Source: an uncultured bacterium (GTDB taxonomy: Bacteria; Actinomycetota; Coriobacteriia; Coriobacteriales; Coriobacteriaceae). Taken from it: DNA of 13,228 nucleotides. How positions within the stretch are numbered: position 1 is the stretch's first letter; every line of letters begins with the position of its first letter. The notes beneath the pieces were generated by a model. The model was not told the DNA's origin and did no database searches. It saw nothing but the letters and a program-made list of their open reading frames with translations. The stretch spans positions 1-13,228 of the forward strand of contig CAJMPF010000022.1 of assembly GCA_905215195.1 (NCBI GenBank), in the 5' to 3' direction. The position numbers were made by a program, and so were the translations under genes. Shown piece after piece: positions 7,393-13,228 of this stretch.

Positions 7393-7442
7393 CCTATTAT
7401 GGCTTTCAAGGCCAAGCACGTTGAAGCCATATTTAGCATACA

Positions 7443-7570
7443 TTCGGAAGTGCGGTGAAAACCCGAGACCTGCCGACCAGATCCCAGATTTAAGACCTTG
7501 CGACCTGCGGTTTTGTTGGCAAAAATAGGAGTGTGCTCGGCAAGTTTCGATTTTTCCCCGCACTTCCGAA
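7443..7570. repeat. 128-bp imperfect inverted repeat, MITE-like or hairpin RNA
   Basis: The outer arms 7443-7461 (begins TTCGGAAGTGCGG) and 7552-7570 (ends CCGCACTTCCGAA) are 19 bases each and complementary with one mismatch. Complementarity continues inward with gaps: TGCCGA at 7471-7476 pairs with TCGGCA at 7537-7542, followed by scattered matches toward the centre near 7506. The element lies 50 bases upstream of the TAC -35 box. Overlapping open frames on the minus strand look like accidental translations of the repeat. It may be a dispersed non-autonomous element or encode a long hairpin RNA; copy number elsewhere is unknown. Confidence 0.65.
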
Positions 7571-7930
7571 ATTCGCGATAAAAATCCACTGCCAGAAGCG
7601 AATACGAACAAGTGCCCTTCGGTAAACAGCCCTTTAAACGCGAAAACCGCCTTTCGGCGGTTCCCACGGACCAAGCCGAACGTATCGTCGCAAGGCCTCA
7701 TCACGCGTATTACTTTAAGGGAGAACTTGCAAGGCCGTCAATCCAATACCGCCAAGCTCTCGAATCAAATTTTGAACCCCTCATGGATCAGCCATTCATC
7801 AAGGCAATCGTGTCAGAGCGGCGGTCACCGTCAAGACCCACACCGACTCGCTCCCCTGTCAAAAGGCGATCTAACCCGATCGTCAATAGAATAAGAAAGG
7901 CTTTGTTGTCATTGGGGCTCCTTAAATAAA
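7571..7930. other. Intergenic stretch without a convincing gene
   Basis: Apart from the small hairpin at 7645-7662 I see no supported gene. A plus-strand open frame (7612-7929) is rich in Arg, Pro and Ser, has no ribosome binding site and no recognisable family. Minus-strand frames are short and interrupted. The stretch looks like decayed sequence. Confidence 0.5.
7645..7662. other. GC-rich hairpin, possible weak terminator
   Basis: AACCGCC and GGCGGTT form a 7-bp stem with a TTTC loop. On the minus strand the stem is followed by two more Ts beyond the paired ones, so it could be a weak minus-strand terminator upstream of the inverted repeat and TAC promoter. Confidence 0.4.
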
Positions 7931-7966
7931 GAAAGGTGGCCATCCCAAGAAGGATAGCCACCTTTC
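7931..7966 (-). terminator. Strong intrinsic terminator on the minus strand
   Basis: GAAAGGTGGC pairs with GCCACCTTTC, then one mismatch, then ATCC pairs with GGAT around a six-base CAAGAA loop, giving a 15-position stem with one mismatch. On the minus strand the stem runs straight into TTTATTT; on the plus strand no T-tract follows. It lies 83 bases past the stop of the truncated membrane-protein fragment and probably terminated that gene. Confidence 0.75.
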
Positions 7967-7972
7967 CACGGA

Positions 7973-7998
7973 ACGCGGGGCCCGTAGGTTACCCGCGT
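7973..7998. repeat. Second hairpin beside the terminator
   Basis: ACGCGGG (7973-7979) pairs with CCCGCGT (7992-7998) around a 12-base loop. It sits between the end of the membrane-protein fragment and the terminator. It may stabilise the 3' end of the transcript or be part of a small structured RNA ending at the terminator. Confidence 0.4.
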
Positions 7999-8049
7999 CA
8001 ATACCGCTTTTAGATAGGCTACTGATTATTGATCCATAAATCAACGCTA

Positions 8050-8337
8050 TCAATTTGAACCGAACGGTAACCCTACAACCCGGTCCAGGCACCCTTTGTT
8101 ATCAACCGAATGAAGCCTCACTTGGAACTTGGCAAGCGTGTCAGACATTGCACGCATAAAAAAGGGCAACACTCTCCAGCCGAAGACGTCGCCCTTAAAG
8201 CTCCCATAGAGCTTTTGTATTGCAGCTAGAAAACTTACCACGCATAGAGCCAGTACAGCCCAAAAAAATAGGGGATGCCCTCCGTTGGGAAGGAACCCCC
8301 TTACAAAACTTCGGCCGTTAGAGCAGGCTTCTGTTTT
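8050..8337 (-). pseudogene. 5'-truncated fragment of a small membrane protein
   Basis: The frame is open for 95 codons between an upstream stop (8338-8340) and the TGA at 8050-8052. The only possible starts (GTG 8241 and later codons) lack a ribosome binding site and fall inside or after a hydrophobic stretch, PLFFWAVLALCVVSFLAAI, that reads like a genuine membrane helix. Codons before that start also look protein-like. A good terminator follows on the same strand. I do not recognise the family. The best reading is the 3' end of a gene that lost its start; a functional short protein from GTG 8241 is less likely. Confidence 0.35.
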
Positions 8338-8358
8338 TCATTGTGCGGATATGATAGC

Positions 8359-8646
8359 TCAAGCGATACTATCAAACCACCACCCAATCCTCCGTCGCAA
8401 ATTCGCTGCCACGCGCTGAATGCCGAAATTAGCATGCCTGGCAATTAACCCACCAGTGTAAGGGCTATTCTTGCCTCTAAAGATCTCGGCCTTGGGCGAA
8501 TTACATGGCGTGTCATCTGGCTTCGCGCCATCGTAGGAGGAAATGAAATCCGAGACGACCGCATAGCCGTCATCCCCCTCCATCTCGATGTGCTTCAAGA
8601 GCTTGGCCTTTGCAAAGTGCCCTACGTCAAGCATAGGCGGCAACAT
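8359..8646 (-). pseudogene. Fragment of an Abi-like abortive infection protein
   Basis: A 95-codon frame whose first 70 residues read like the middle of Abi family (Abi_2/AbiD-F-like) proteins of actinobacteria. It has a DVGHFAKAKLLKHIE segment, then DGYAVVSDFI, and NSPYTGGLIARHAN just before the place where the family normally continues with a PxWxxxE...FG motif. Here the sequence instead changes to an Arg/Trp-rich tail and stops. The start ATG 8646 has no ribosome binding site, and the usual N-terminal residues are absent. It is therefore probably a remnant truncated at both ends. Family recognition is from memory of the pattern and is uncertain. Confidence 0.42.
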
Positions 8647-8802
8647 TTGACAAAAAGACAGGCATCACAACATTTTGGTCAAGAGTCAACTTTTGAAATT
8701 AATGAAACAGAGAGACTGAATATTCGAACAGCGTCAAAGTCGCTTTTCAACTAGAACGCCACGTCAATGATTTCAAATAAAGCTTTCGAAATACGTTCGT
8801 GC

Positions 8803-8816
8803 GCGCCATATGGCGC
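8803..8816. repeat. Perfect 14-bp palindrome GCGCCATATGGCGC
   Basis: A fully self-complementary 14-mer in a gene-free stretch. It could be a protein-binding site or a restriction-type palindrome. Nothing nearby identifies a binding protein. Confidence 0.5.
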
Positions 8817-8852
8817 ATTCAAACAATTTACTAGTGCAGCGACCTGCTAAAA

Positions 8853-8866
8853 CACAACATGTTGTG
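8853..8866. repeat. Perfect 14-bp palindrome CACAACATGTTGTG
   Basis: A fully self-complementary 14-mer 36 bases after the first palindrome and 5 bases before an 8-bp-arm inverted repeat. The cluster suggests operator sites or a recombination scar rather than chance alone. Confidence 0.5.
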
Positions 8867-8871
8867 GCAAC

Positions 8872-8904
8872 TATCAGAAATGAATGCAACCTCTAGTTCT
8901 GATA
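8872..8904. repeat. Inverted repeat with TATCAGAA / TTCTGATA arms
   Basis: Two perfect 8-base arms are separated by 17 bases, a spacing compatible with a dimeric regulator on successive helix faces or a hairpin. A further CTGATA copy follows at about 8915-8920. Confidence 0.4.
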
Positions 8905-9016
8905 ATGAGGTAATCTGATATTTGACCAATCGAGAGACAAATTACCAGCCTAAAGGCGCCCTGCAGCAACATCAAAGTTGTCAGCCTTTCACATCAGCCC
9001 ATAAAAGGAGAGTGCA

Positions 9017-9109
9017 GTGGATAACAATACGCGAGCATGGCAGCCATACAAGAAGGTAGCTAAGAGTTGCAGCGCTTTGGCGTGCGTAAATACGGATGGT
9101 TTTGACTGA
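9017..9109 (+). CDS. Possible 30-residue small ORF with a good ribosome binding site
   Basis: GTG 9017 is preceded by AAAAGGAG at about 6 bases. It encodes 30 residues (MDNNTRAWQPYKKVAKSC...) ending at TGA 9107-9109. The composition looks protein-like but no family is recognised. It may be a true small protein, or the surviving N-terminus of a longer lost gene, since the same frame is the one used by the next gene at 9239 but is broken by two stops. A 79-codon minus-strand frame overlaps it and is less convincing. Confidence 0.3.
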   Translation: MDNNTRAWQPYKKVAKSCSALACVNTDGFD

Positions 9110-9238
9110 AGAGTACACATGCGTGTCAATCAACACGCTCGCTAGATAGATGGCTTCCACACCAGAACAGCCGAGCGAGCGATTACGCAGTTTGTCGTAT
9201 CCGATCCTTACACGAGTCATGATGAAAGGCCATTACCC

Positions 9239-9949
9239 ATGGAAGACCAGCAAACTATCAGCTCATTCAGTGCCTATCTCCAAACGTATTGGACTTATTA
9301 TCTATCGCTTGAAAGTAGGCTTTTGAAAACAGAGAGCTATTGCGCTTTTTCCCAAAAGAACTCAACTGCATTTTCCATCGAGTACCTAACGCTTCTATTG
9401 GCAGTTTGCGGCGAGATAGATTCACTAGCAAAAGCCATCGGAATGTATCATTTTCCCGAGACAGACCTTGCGAAATGCCAGATAAACAAATGGGGCTACT
9501 ACCTAAATTCAGCATTCCCAGATCTAAAAGATCATGTTCTAGAATTCAAAAACGGGTATCAATTCAGGCCTTTTGGTGGATGGCAGTTGACAATAAAACA
9601 GAATAAGAGGGGGCAGCAGATTTATTTAAACACCGAAAACTCGAAAAATCCGACATGGTGGACCGACTACAACAAAGTCAAGCACTCAAGGGCGTCGATA
9701 GATTCCAGTCGTGGCCTCACAAACTACGAAAAGGCAAATCAAGTTAACGTAATCGAATCAATGGGTGCCTTATTTTTACTAAATCGTCTCATGATGAAAA
9801 AACTCAACGAGGATGCATATCAGACAATAGATCGTTCCAAGCTGTTTAAGCTATGCGATTCTATGGATGAAACCGAAACGTCTATCCACTACGGCAGCCG
9901 CGGCGTCCCGTTACAAACAATACGCAGAGGACCTCATGCGCGGATATAG
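9239..9949 (+). CDS. Uncharacterised 236-residue protein, possibly HEPN-like
   Basis: ATG 9239 follows GAAAGG at 9 bases. The protein is soluble, aromatic-rich and largely helical. An early helix (about 45-68, FSIEYLTLLLAVCGEIDSLAKAI) is followed by a Trp/Tyr-rich middle and W140-W141-T-D-Y-N-K-V-K-H149-S-R151, then a helix with NVIESMGALFLLNRLM (170-185). A polar Asn/Lys/His/Arg cluster between two helices recalls HEPN-type nucleases, but the canonical R-x4-6-H order is not clearly met, so this is only a structural guess. It stands alone on the plus strand between remnants and the zinc-ribbon pair, in a neighbourhood of toxin and defence genes. The C-terminal 20 residues (RGVPLQTIRRG...) differ in character and may be out of the conserved domain. 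Confidence 0.8.
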   Translation: MEDQQTISSFSAYLQTYWTYYLSLESRLLKTESYCAFSQKNSTAFSIEYLTLLLAVCGEIDSLAKAIGMYHFPETDLAKCQINKWGYYLNSAFPDLKDHVLEFKNGYQFRPFGGWQLTIKQNKRGQQIYLNTENSKNPTWWTDYNKVKHSRASIDSSRGLTNYEKANQVNVIESMGALFLLNRLMMKKLNEDAYQTIDRSKLFKLCDSMDETETSIHYGSRGVPLQTIRRGPHARI

Positions 9950-9980
9950 AAAGGGTTCGAAAGACGCTCTTGCCCATGGG

Positions 9981-9993
9981 TTCGTTGAACGAA
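9981..9993. repeat. Short palindrome TTCGTT-G-AACGAA
   Basis: A 13-bp perfect palindrome in the 141-base gap between the 236-residue gene and the zinc-ribbon gene. It could be an operator for the downstream pair; there is no T-tract to make it a terminator. Confidence 0.3.
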
Positions 9994-10031
9994 GTAACGT
10001 TGATTCTGCGCACCACTGATGTCTCGGTCCA

Positions 10032-10061
10032 TTGCGCTATTTGCCCCGAAGCCAAGATAAT
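10032..10061 (+). promoter_or_regulatory. Possible promoter of the zinc-ribbon gene pair
   Basis: TTGCGC (10032-10037) and GATAAT (10056-10061) are 18 bases apart, ending 29 bases before the start codon at 10091. Match to consensus is moderate. Confidence 0.4.
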
Positions 10062-10090
10062 ATCGATTAGATTTCCTGAAAGGAGGCAAT

Positions 10091-10549
10091 ATGGACAGCC
10101 TTCAGTTCAACATCTCGATACCTTCCGATGAAGACGGCTGTGTCCTTTTCCGATGTCCACATTGCGGAGAGCTATTCAAAGTCGCCGTTGATGAGTATAG
10201 GAGTGATTCCGTTTTAGATATCCACTGCCCTCTGTGCGGTCTTATCTCGGACGGCTTCTTCACACAAGATGCCATCGACCTGGCCTTATCAAAAACAGCG
10301 AATGTGGTCATGCCGAAGCTAGAAGAATTACTTAAGAAGGAGCTTGGCGGAATGGACAACGACCTCATCTCTTTCAGCGTAAAGACAAACCACGAAAAGG
10401 AGCCCGAGATCCCCATCAGGCAAGCGGTCGAAGCCTTACAGAAGGTAACCTGCAAGGATTGCAAGCGCATATCAAAGGTTTCCCCTGCACTTGCGATGTC
10501 TTCATACACATGCCCCTACTGCGGAATAGGACAATTCAATGGATTCTGA
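10091..10549 (+). CDS. Double zinc-ribbon protein, first gene of a two-gene unit
   Basis: A 152-residue protein with a strong ribosome binding site (GAAAGGAGG) before ATG 10091. It carries four CxxC pairs: C22/C25 with C46/C49 (RCPHCG and HCPLCG) and C121/C124 with C141/C144 (CKDC and CPYCG). These would make two four-cysteine zinc ribbons flanking a helical middle (about 58-115). Such ribbons bind nucleic acid or protein. No family name is recognised. The gene overlaps the next by 11 bases, so the two products are probably made together and may form a complex. The proposed role as sensor or regulator for the second protein is inference. Confidence 0.88.
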   Translation: MDSLQFNISIPSDEDGCVLFRCPHCGELFKVAVDEYRSDSVLDIHCPLCGLISDGFFTQDAIDLALSKTANVVMPKLEELLKKELGGMDNDLISFSVKTNHEKEPEIPIRQAVEALQKVTCKDCKRISKVSPALAMSSYTCPYCGIGQFNGF

Positions 10550-11360
10550 GAAGATTGAGCTGCGAAAACTACTCTTCAAACATAGTGCTGAAGCCAGCAA
10601 CCTTTTAAGGTCTGACTACAACGGCCTCAACACAGCCCTTACTCGCTATCTCAACTTCATCGAAGGACAACCCGTAACACGAGCGTTCATTGAGTATTGC
10701 TTGGCAAACCATTTGCCTAAAGGATTCGACGAAAACGCTGAAATCGATGAAGTGTATTCTGCCCCATATACCATATTTGACTTCCCGCCTAGCTGCGAGG
10801 GCGAAAGCGCCGTAACGTATCTCGTACTCAAAGCCATAGTCGACAGAAACCTATGTCAATCGCTCAACCTCCTTATGGGCTACGCGCACGGTTCCAGAAA
10901 ATGTGACGATATGGCCGAAGGCTTCCTGAATGACGTAGCGAGACGACTCGTAAACGGAGTCAATCAGGCAATAACATTAAAGGGCATCGAACTGGGATTG
11001 GACGAATCCGTGACACAGGTAAACAATTTCGGCAACTCGGGAGCCGCCATCGCTTCCCAGACAACGAGCGGGTCAAGCACGATCATCAATCAGTCAAACG
11101 GTATAGATGCTAACGCACTCAACGACACAATCGAAAAACTCGAAGGCTCCCTCACCGAGCTTTCCGATGCGAACAGGGCAATTGCCGCTGATGCAATCGC
11201 CGCGATGAAAGACGTTCTTGAGACTCCGCAACCTAAACCGTCAATAGTAAAGTCGCTATGGAACACCCTAAAGGGTATCAACGAGGGGGCTACGTTTATT
11301 GAGAATGTAACGAAGCTGGGCGCACTCATCGCCACTATCCTTCCCGGAATTACCGGATAG
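10539..11360 (+). CDS. Uncharacterised 273-residue protein with hydrophobic C-terminus, partner of the zinc-ribbon protein
   Basis: ATG 10539 lies inside the end of the zinc-ribbon gene, giving an 11-base overlap in another frame. Residues 1-155 are helical with no recognised motif. A Gly/Ser/Asn-rich linker (about 160-188, with NNFGNSG and INQSNG) leads to a helical segment (190-232), then PQPKPSIVKSLWNTLK and a hydrophobic tail ending in TKLGALIATILPGITG (about 245-273). The layout of a helical head, Asn-rich linker, alpha-helical repeat and hydrophobic C-terminus recalls the AbiTii-like and other conflict-system effectors whose tail may enter membranes. This resemblance is only of architecture. 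With the zinc-ribbon gene it may be a two-component defence unit. Confidence 0.85.
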   Translation: MDSEKIELRKLLFKHSAEASNLLRSDYNGLNTALTRYLNFIEGQPVTRAFIEYCLANHLPKGFDENAEIDEVYSAPYTIFDFPPSCEGESAVTYLVLKAIVDRNLCQSLNLLMGYAHGSRKCDDMAEGFLNDVARRLVNGVNQAITLKGIELGLDESVTQVNNFGNSGAAIASQTTSGSSTIINQSNGIDANALNDTIEKLEGSLTELSDANRAIAADAIAAMKDVLETPQPKPSIVKSLWNTLKGINEGATFIENVTKLGALIATILPGITG

Positions 11361-11446
11361 ACCGAGAATGGCGGCCTCTCGCCCCATCATGCATCACCAT
11401 GCCAACATACGGCATCGTCGTAGGGCGGATAACTACCCGACAAAGA

Positions 11447-11476
11447 GGTACCAGGGCCCATATCGGCCCCGGTACC
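11447..11476. terminator. GC-rich hairpin between convergent genes
   Basis: GGTACC-A-GGGCC pairs with GGCCC-C-GGTACC around a CATATC loop; one A/C mismatch interrupts a 12-position stem. It lies between two convergent transcription units. T-runs are poor on both sides (CTCTTTG on the minus strand), so efficient termination is uncertain. The remaining 11361-11590 sequence holds no supported gene. Confidence 0.45.
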
Positions 11477-11590
11477 CAAACCCAATAACGGCGGTGCTGC
11501 TTCGCGATATTCGCCGATACCCAAGCGAGCAAATACTCGGGCACGTTCGCGGTGGATAGCGCGCTATAAGTCCTTGGATCAGTCTGCTGC

Positions 11591-12529
11591 TTAGCTTGCG
11601 GATGGAGGGAAATAAATCAAATAAGAAAGCCTTCCAAACAGCGCCATAAGAGCAATTGAAGCTAATTCACAGAAGACAATAACCCAAGTCCGGCAAAACC
11701 GATCGCCGTTCCCAGAAGGACCGTGGACGAGACGATAAACAAACGAGAATGCCGCATATAGCGTATTGAACAGGAAGAATCCCACGACCGAGACAATGAA
11801 AGCTATCTGAAAGATGCTCGTATCGGAAGCAGCCGCGCCGATCGAAGATGTGGTGAACGATACGCCCGCATTGAACGCAAGCGTAATGGCCGAAAAGACT
11901 CCAAGAATGCCAATTAGCTCAGTCTGCATTCTTTTGGCTTTTTTCTCAGCTTTAATTGCGGCCCGTTCAGCCGAGTTGAGGGCATCTTTTGTCTTAGAGA
12001 GCTCCTTCTTAGACTGTTTAAGGCTCTTATTGGCTCCCCCAATCTCGCCAACGACCATCCTCATTCTGCCGCTGCCGCTGCCTGCGCGTTTTGCCTCAAG
12101 TGCAACATGATCGTATAGCTTTTCGAGCCTTCTATCTTGTTGGAGCGCAAGGATATCGAGGTCATTTTCTAAGGCATTTTCACCATCGTGGTCATAAACA
12201 AGGAATTGCCTTAGATTGGACGCAAGACAAGTCGCCCTAGCCTGCTCCTGCTCAATCTCGGCATTAAAATTATTAATCCGCTCACGAGCTTCGCCTTCAT
12301 CAATCGCAGGGTGTTCGTAGCTCTCAATAGCTTCAACAATGCTCGAATAGCGATGACGAAACTCTTGATCCGAATAAACTTTTACCAAAACTCCAGCGCA
12401 AGAGATAATCTCTTCTTGGTTTTCAAACTCATGGTCAGCCATCACGCGCAGGCATTCATCAAGCTGCCGTTGCGTTGCTGCCTTCTGCTCGCGCCAGGCT
12501 TTAGAGCCGTAAAGAACCTCTGCAGCCAT
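11591..12529 (-). CDS. Coiled-coil, three-TM membrane protein, candidate PanT toxin
   Basis: A 312-residue protein starting at ATG 12529 with AAGG about 8 bases upstream. Residues 1-155 are charged and helical; 158-202 is a Lys/Glu/Ala-rich coiled coil. Three membrane helices follow at about 204-224, 239-264 and 281-305. The start lies inside the end of the Panacea antitoxin gene, with a 29-base overlap, so the two are translated from one message. Panacea-domain antitoxins are known to neutralise many unrelated toxins, including proteins with membrane helices that collapse the membrane potential. The toxin assignment rests on this pairing and topology. Alternatively it is a membrane effector of a defence system sensed by its cytosolic head. 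Confidence 0.8.
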   Translation of the reverse strand: MAAEVLYGSKAWREQKAATQRQLDECLRVMADHEFENQEEIISCAGVLVKVYSDQEFRHRYSSIVEAIESYEHPAIDEGEARERINNFNAEIEQEQARATCLASNLRQFLVYDHDGENALENDLDILALQQDRRLEKLYDHVALEAKRAGSGSGRMRMVVGEIGGANKSLKQSKKELSKTKDALNSAERAAIKAEKKAKRMQTELIGILGVFSAITLAFNAGVSFTTSSIGAAASDTSIFQIAFIVSVVGFFLFNTLYAAFSFVYRLVHGPSGNGDRFCRTWVIVFCELASIALMALFGRLSYLIYFPPSAS

Positions 12530-13007
12530 AGGTTGCCTTAATAATCTCGTCCGTTATCACATCGCCGTAACCAGAAGCCTCCTTCTCGTCACGATTGTAG
12601 GCACAGTCCCATGCCTTACCTTTTTCATGTGACTCAGCTACAAGAGCCCAAGCGGGCCTATCAACCCACTCTGCATAGACGGATTCAAGCGAGGCTCTCA
12701 TATCAATAGAATGCTGTTCATGATCAAGTTTAAATGACTGGATATCAAACGGGGTCTCATCCGGTGAAAACTCAGGCCTCAAGATAGGGCTACCACCATA
12801 TCGAGAATAAGCATTATAAACATACGGAATGACCGGACCGTACTGCCAAGCACGTATTTCATCATCGAACAGCTTGTTCCAATCATGCTTTTGCATGTAA
12901 TCGACCTGAGCGAAAAAGAGCATCTTTTGGAGCTGAAGGTTGCTGATGAGTTTTTTATTCTCACATGCGTGGCCAACGAGAAACGCGGCGCACTGTATAG
13001 CCTTCAT
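12501..13007 (-). CDS. panA: Panacea (SocA/DUF4065) domain antitoxin
   Basis: A 168-residue protein with the Panacea signature. LQLQKMLFFAQVDYM (24-38) is followed by FDDEIRAWQYGPVIPYVYNAYSRYG (47-71), the AWxYGPVxPxVYxxY core of SocA/GepA-like proteins. The domain acts as a versatile antitoxin: SocA is a proteolysis adaptor for its toxin SocB, and PanA proteins directly neutralise diverse toxins. ATG 13007 is preceded by GGTGAGG, about 8 bases before the start. It is the first gene of a two-gene unit whose second gene encodes a membrane protein. The promoter is visible just upstream. Confidence 0.9.
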   Translation of the reverse strand: MKAIQCAAFLVGHACENKKLISNLQLQKMLFFAQVDYMQKHDWNKLFDDEIRAWQYGPVIPYVYNAYSRYGGSPILRPEFSPDETPFDIQSFKLDHEQHSIDMRASLESVYAEWVDRPAWALVAESHEKGKAWDCAYNRDEKEASGYGDVITDEIIKATYGCRGSLRL

Positions 13008-13047
13008 TACGATGCCTCACCTTTCCTGTTAGAAATAGTGAGCGAAT

Positions 13048-13076
13048 ATTTTACTCTCCAACACACTCCTAATCAA
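13048..13076 (-). promoter_or_regulatory. Predicted sigma-70-type promoter of the panA operon
   Basis: On the minus strand TTGATT (13076-13071) and TAAAAT (13053-13048) are separated by exactly 17 bases, 40 bases before the antitoxin start codon. This is the best-formed consensus promoter in the right block. No clear palindrome overlaps it. Confidence 0.7.
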
Positions 13077-13082
13077 GTTTAA

Positions 13083-13228
13083 ATAATATCTGATTTGAAA
13101 GACACACAAAAGTGTGCCGATGGGCCGTCCTTATTCATATATGGACCGACGCCACTTCTGTCGCATTGCCTCGCAAACACGCAATCAGGCTGCTCTCCGC
13201 TTGCTTCCCTGCTGCACCAGCACTGCCA
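13083..13228. other. Right-edge sequence, unresolved
   Basis: The last 146 bases are visibly more GC-rich than the antitoxin genes. Two minus-strand frames enter from the right edge: one stops at 13138-13140, another runs to a TAA near 13081-13083. Either could be the C-terminus of a gene outside the window, but neither can be chosen from so little sequence. A small CACAC-AAAA-GTGTG hairpin lies at about 13105-13118. Confidence 0.35.

Larger units (their letters stand above)
8647..9016. other. AT-richer intergenic region with several palindromes
   Basis: No gene is supported. The stretch holds a GCGCCATATGGCGC palindrome (8803-8816), a CACAACATGTTGTG palindrome (8853-8866) and an inverted repeat (8872-8904). 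They may be protein-binding sites or an insertion scar; no convincing promoter pair was found. Confidence 0.5.

Noticed and set aside
7333..7704. 123-codon minus-strand frame across the TAC promoter and inverted repeat
   Set aside because: It runs through a perfect palindrome, promoter boxes and a long inverted repeat; the peptide looks like accidental translation of a repeat.
7612..7929. 105-codon plus-strand frame
   Set aside because: No ribosome binding site, Arg/Pro/Ser-rich low-complexity composition and no family resemblance.
7443..8000. CRISPR array or tRNA-like structure
   Set aside because: The repeats are inverted pairs, not regularly spaced direct repeats, and no cloverleaf or CCA-type acceptor could be drawn.
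8981..9220. 79-codon minus-strand frame with a hydrophobic tail
   Set aside because: No ribosome binding site before ATG 9220. It overlaps the better-supported 30-residue ORF and the upstream region of the plus-strand gene at 9239.
11350..11559. Overlapping open frames on both strands between the convergent genes
   Set aside because: They cross the GC-rich hairpin, lack ribosome binding sites and show no family pattern.
13142..13228. Plus-strand frame starting MDRRHFCRIAS, resembling a Tat signal start
   Set aside because: No ribosome binding site, no hydrophobic core after the arginine pair, and only 29 codons before the edge.

Overview
The window looks like a chromosomal segment of a Gram-positive gut actinobacterium of the Coriobacteriia, most likely Collinsella or a close relative. 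This is an inference from the GC-rich codon use of the left block, the strong purine-rich ribosome binding sites and the Gram-positive form of the Pel exopolysaccharide locus. No rRNA, tRNA or CRISPR array was seen.

Left block (1-5911, all minus strand). Four tightly coupled genes form most of a Gram-positive-type pel operon. In transcription order they are a PelD-like c-di-GMP receptor (5911-3773), a PelE-like membrane/TPR protein (3776-2871), a PelA-like DUF2194 deacetylase candidate (2874-994) and a PelF-like glycosyltransferase (997 to the left edge, incomplete). Each junction is a 4-base stop/start overlap. The order D-E-A-F matches known Gram-positive Pel loci, so PelG is expected just beyond the left edge. 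PelD would sense c-di-GMP at the membrane with PelE, PelF would polymerise the sugar, and the DUF2194 protein would trim acetyl groups outside the cell.

Middle block (6040-7570, minus strand). A three-gene toxin-antitoxin-chaperone (TAC) module is encoded: an MqsR-like mRNA interferase, an MqsA-like zinc-finger/HTH antitoxin with a C-terminal extension, and a SecB-like chaperone. It has its own promoter with a perfect 21-bp palindrome over the -10 box. A 128-bp imperfect inverted repeat sits directly upstream.

Remnant region (about 7571-9238). This stretch is mostly non-coding. It holds hairpins, a strong minus-strand terminator, a 5'-truncated membrane-protein fragment, an Abi-like fragment, several short perfect palindromes and a possible 30-residue ORF.

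Right block (9239-13007). An uncharacterised protein with a conserved-looking WWxxYNxVKHxR segment is followed by an overlapping gene pair encoding a double zinc-ribbon protein and a protein with a hydrophobic C-terminus. Convergent to these is a Panacea (SocA/DUF4065) antitoxin gene overlapping a coiled-coil, three-TM partner, which fits a PanAT-type toxin-antitoxin pair. From 6040 to the right edge the window therefore resembles a defence/addiction island next to a biofilm operon. The best candidates for something little described are the TAC module, the PelD with a decayed dehydrogenase-like head, and the zinc-ribbon pair.
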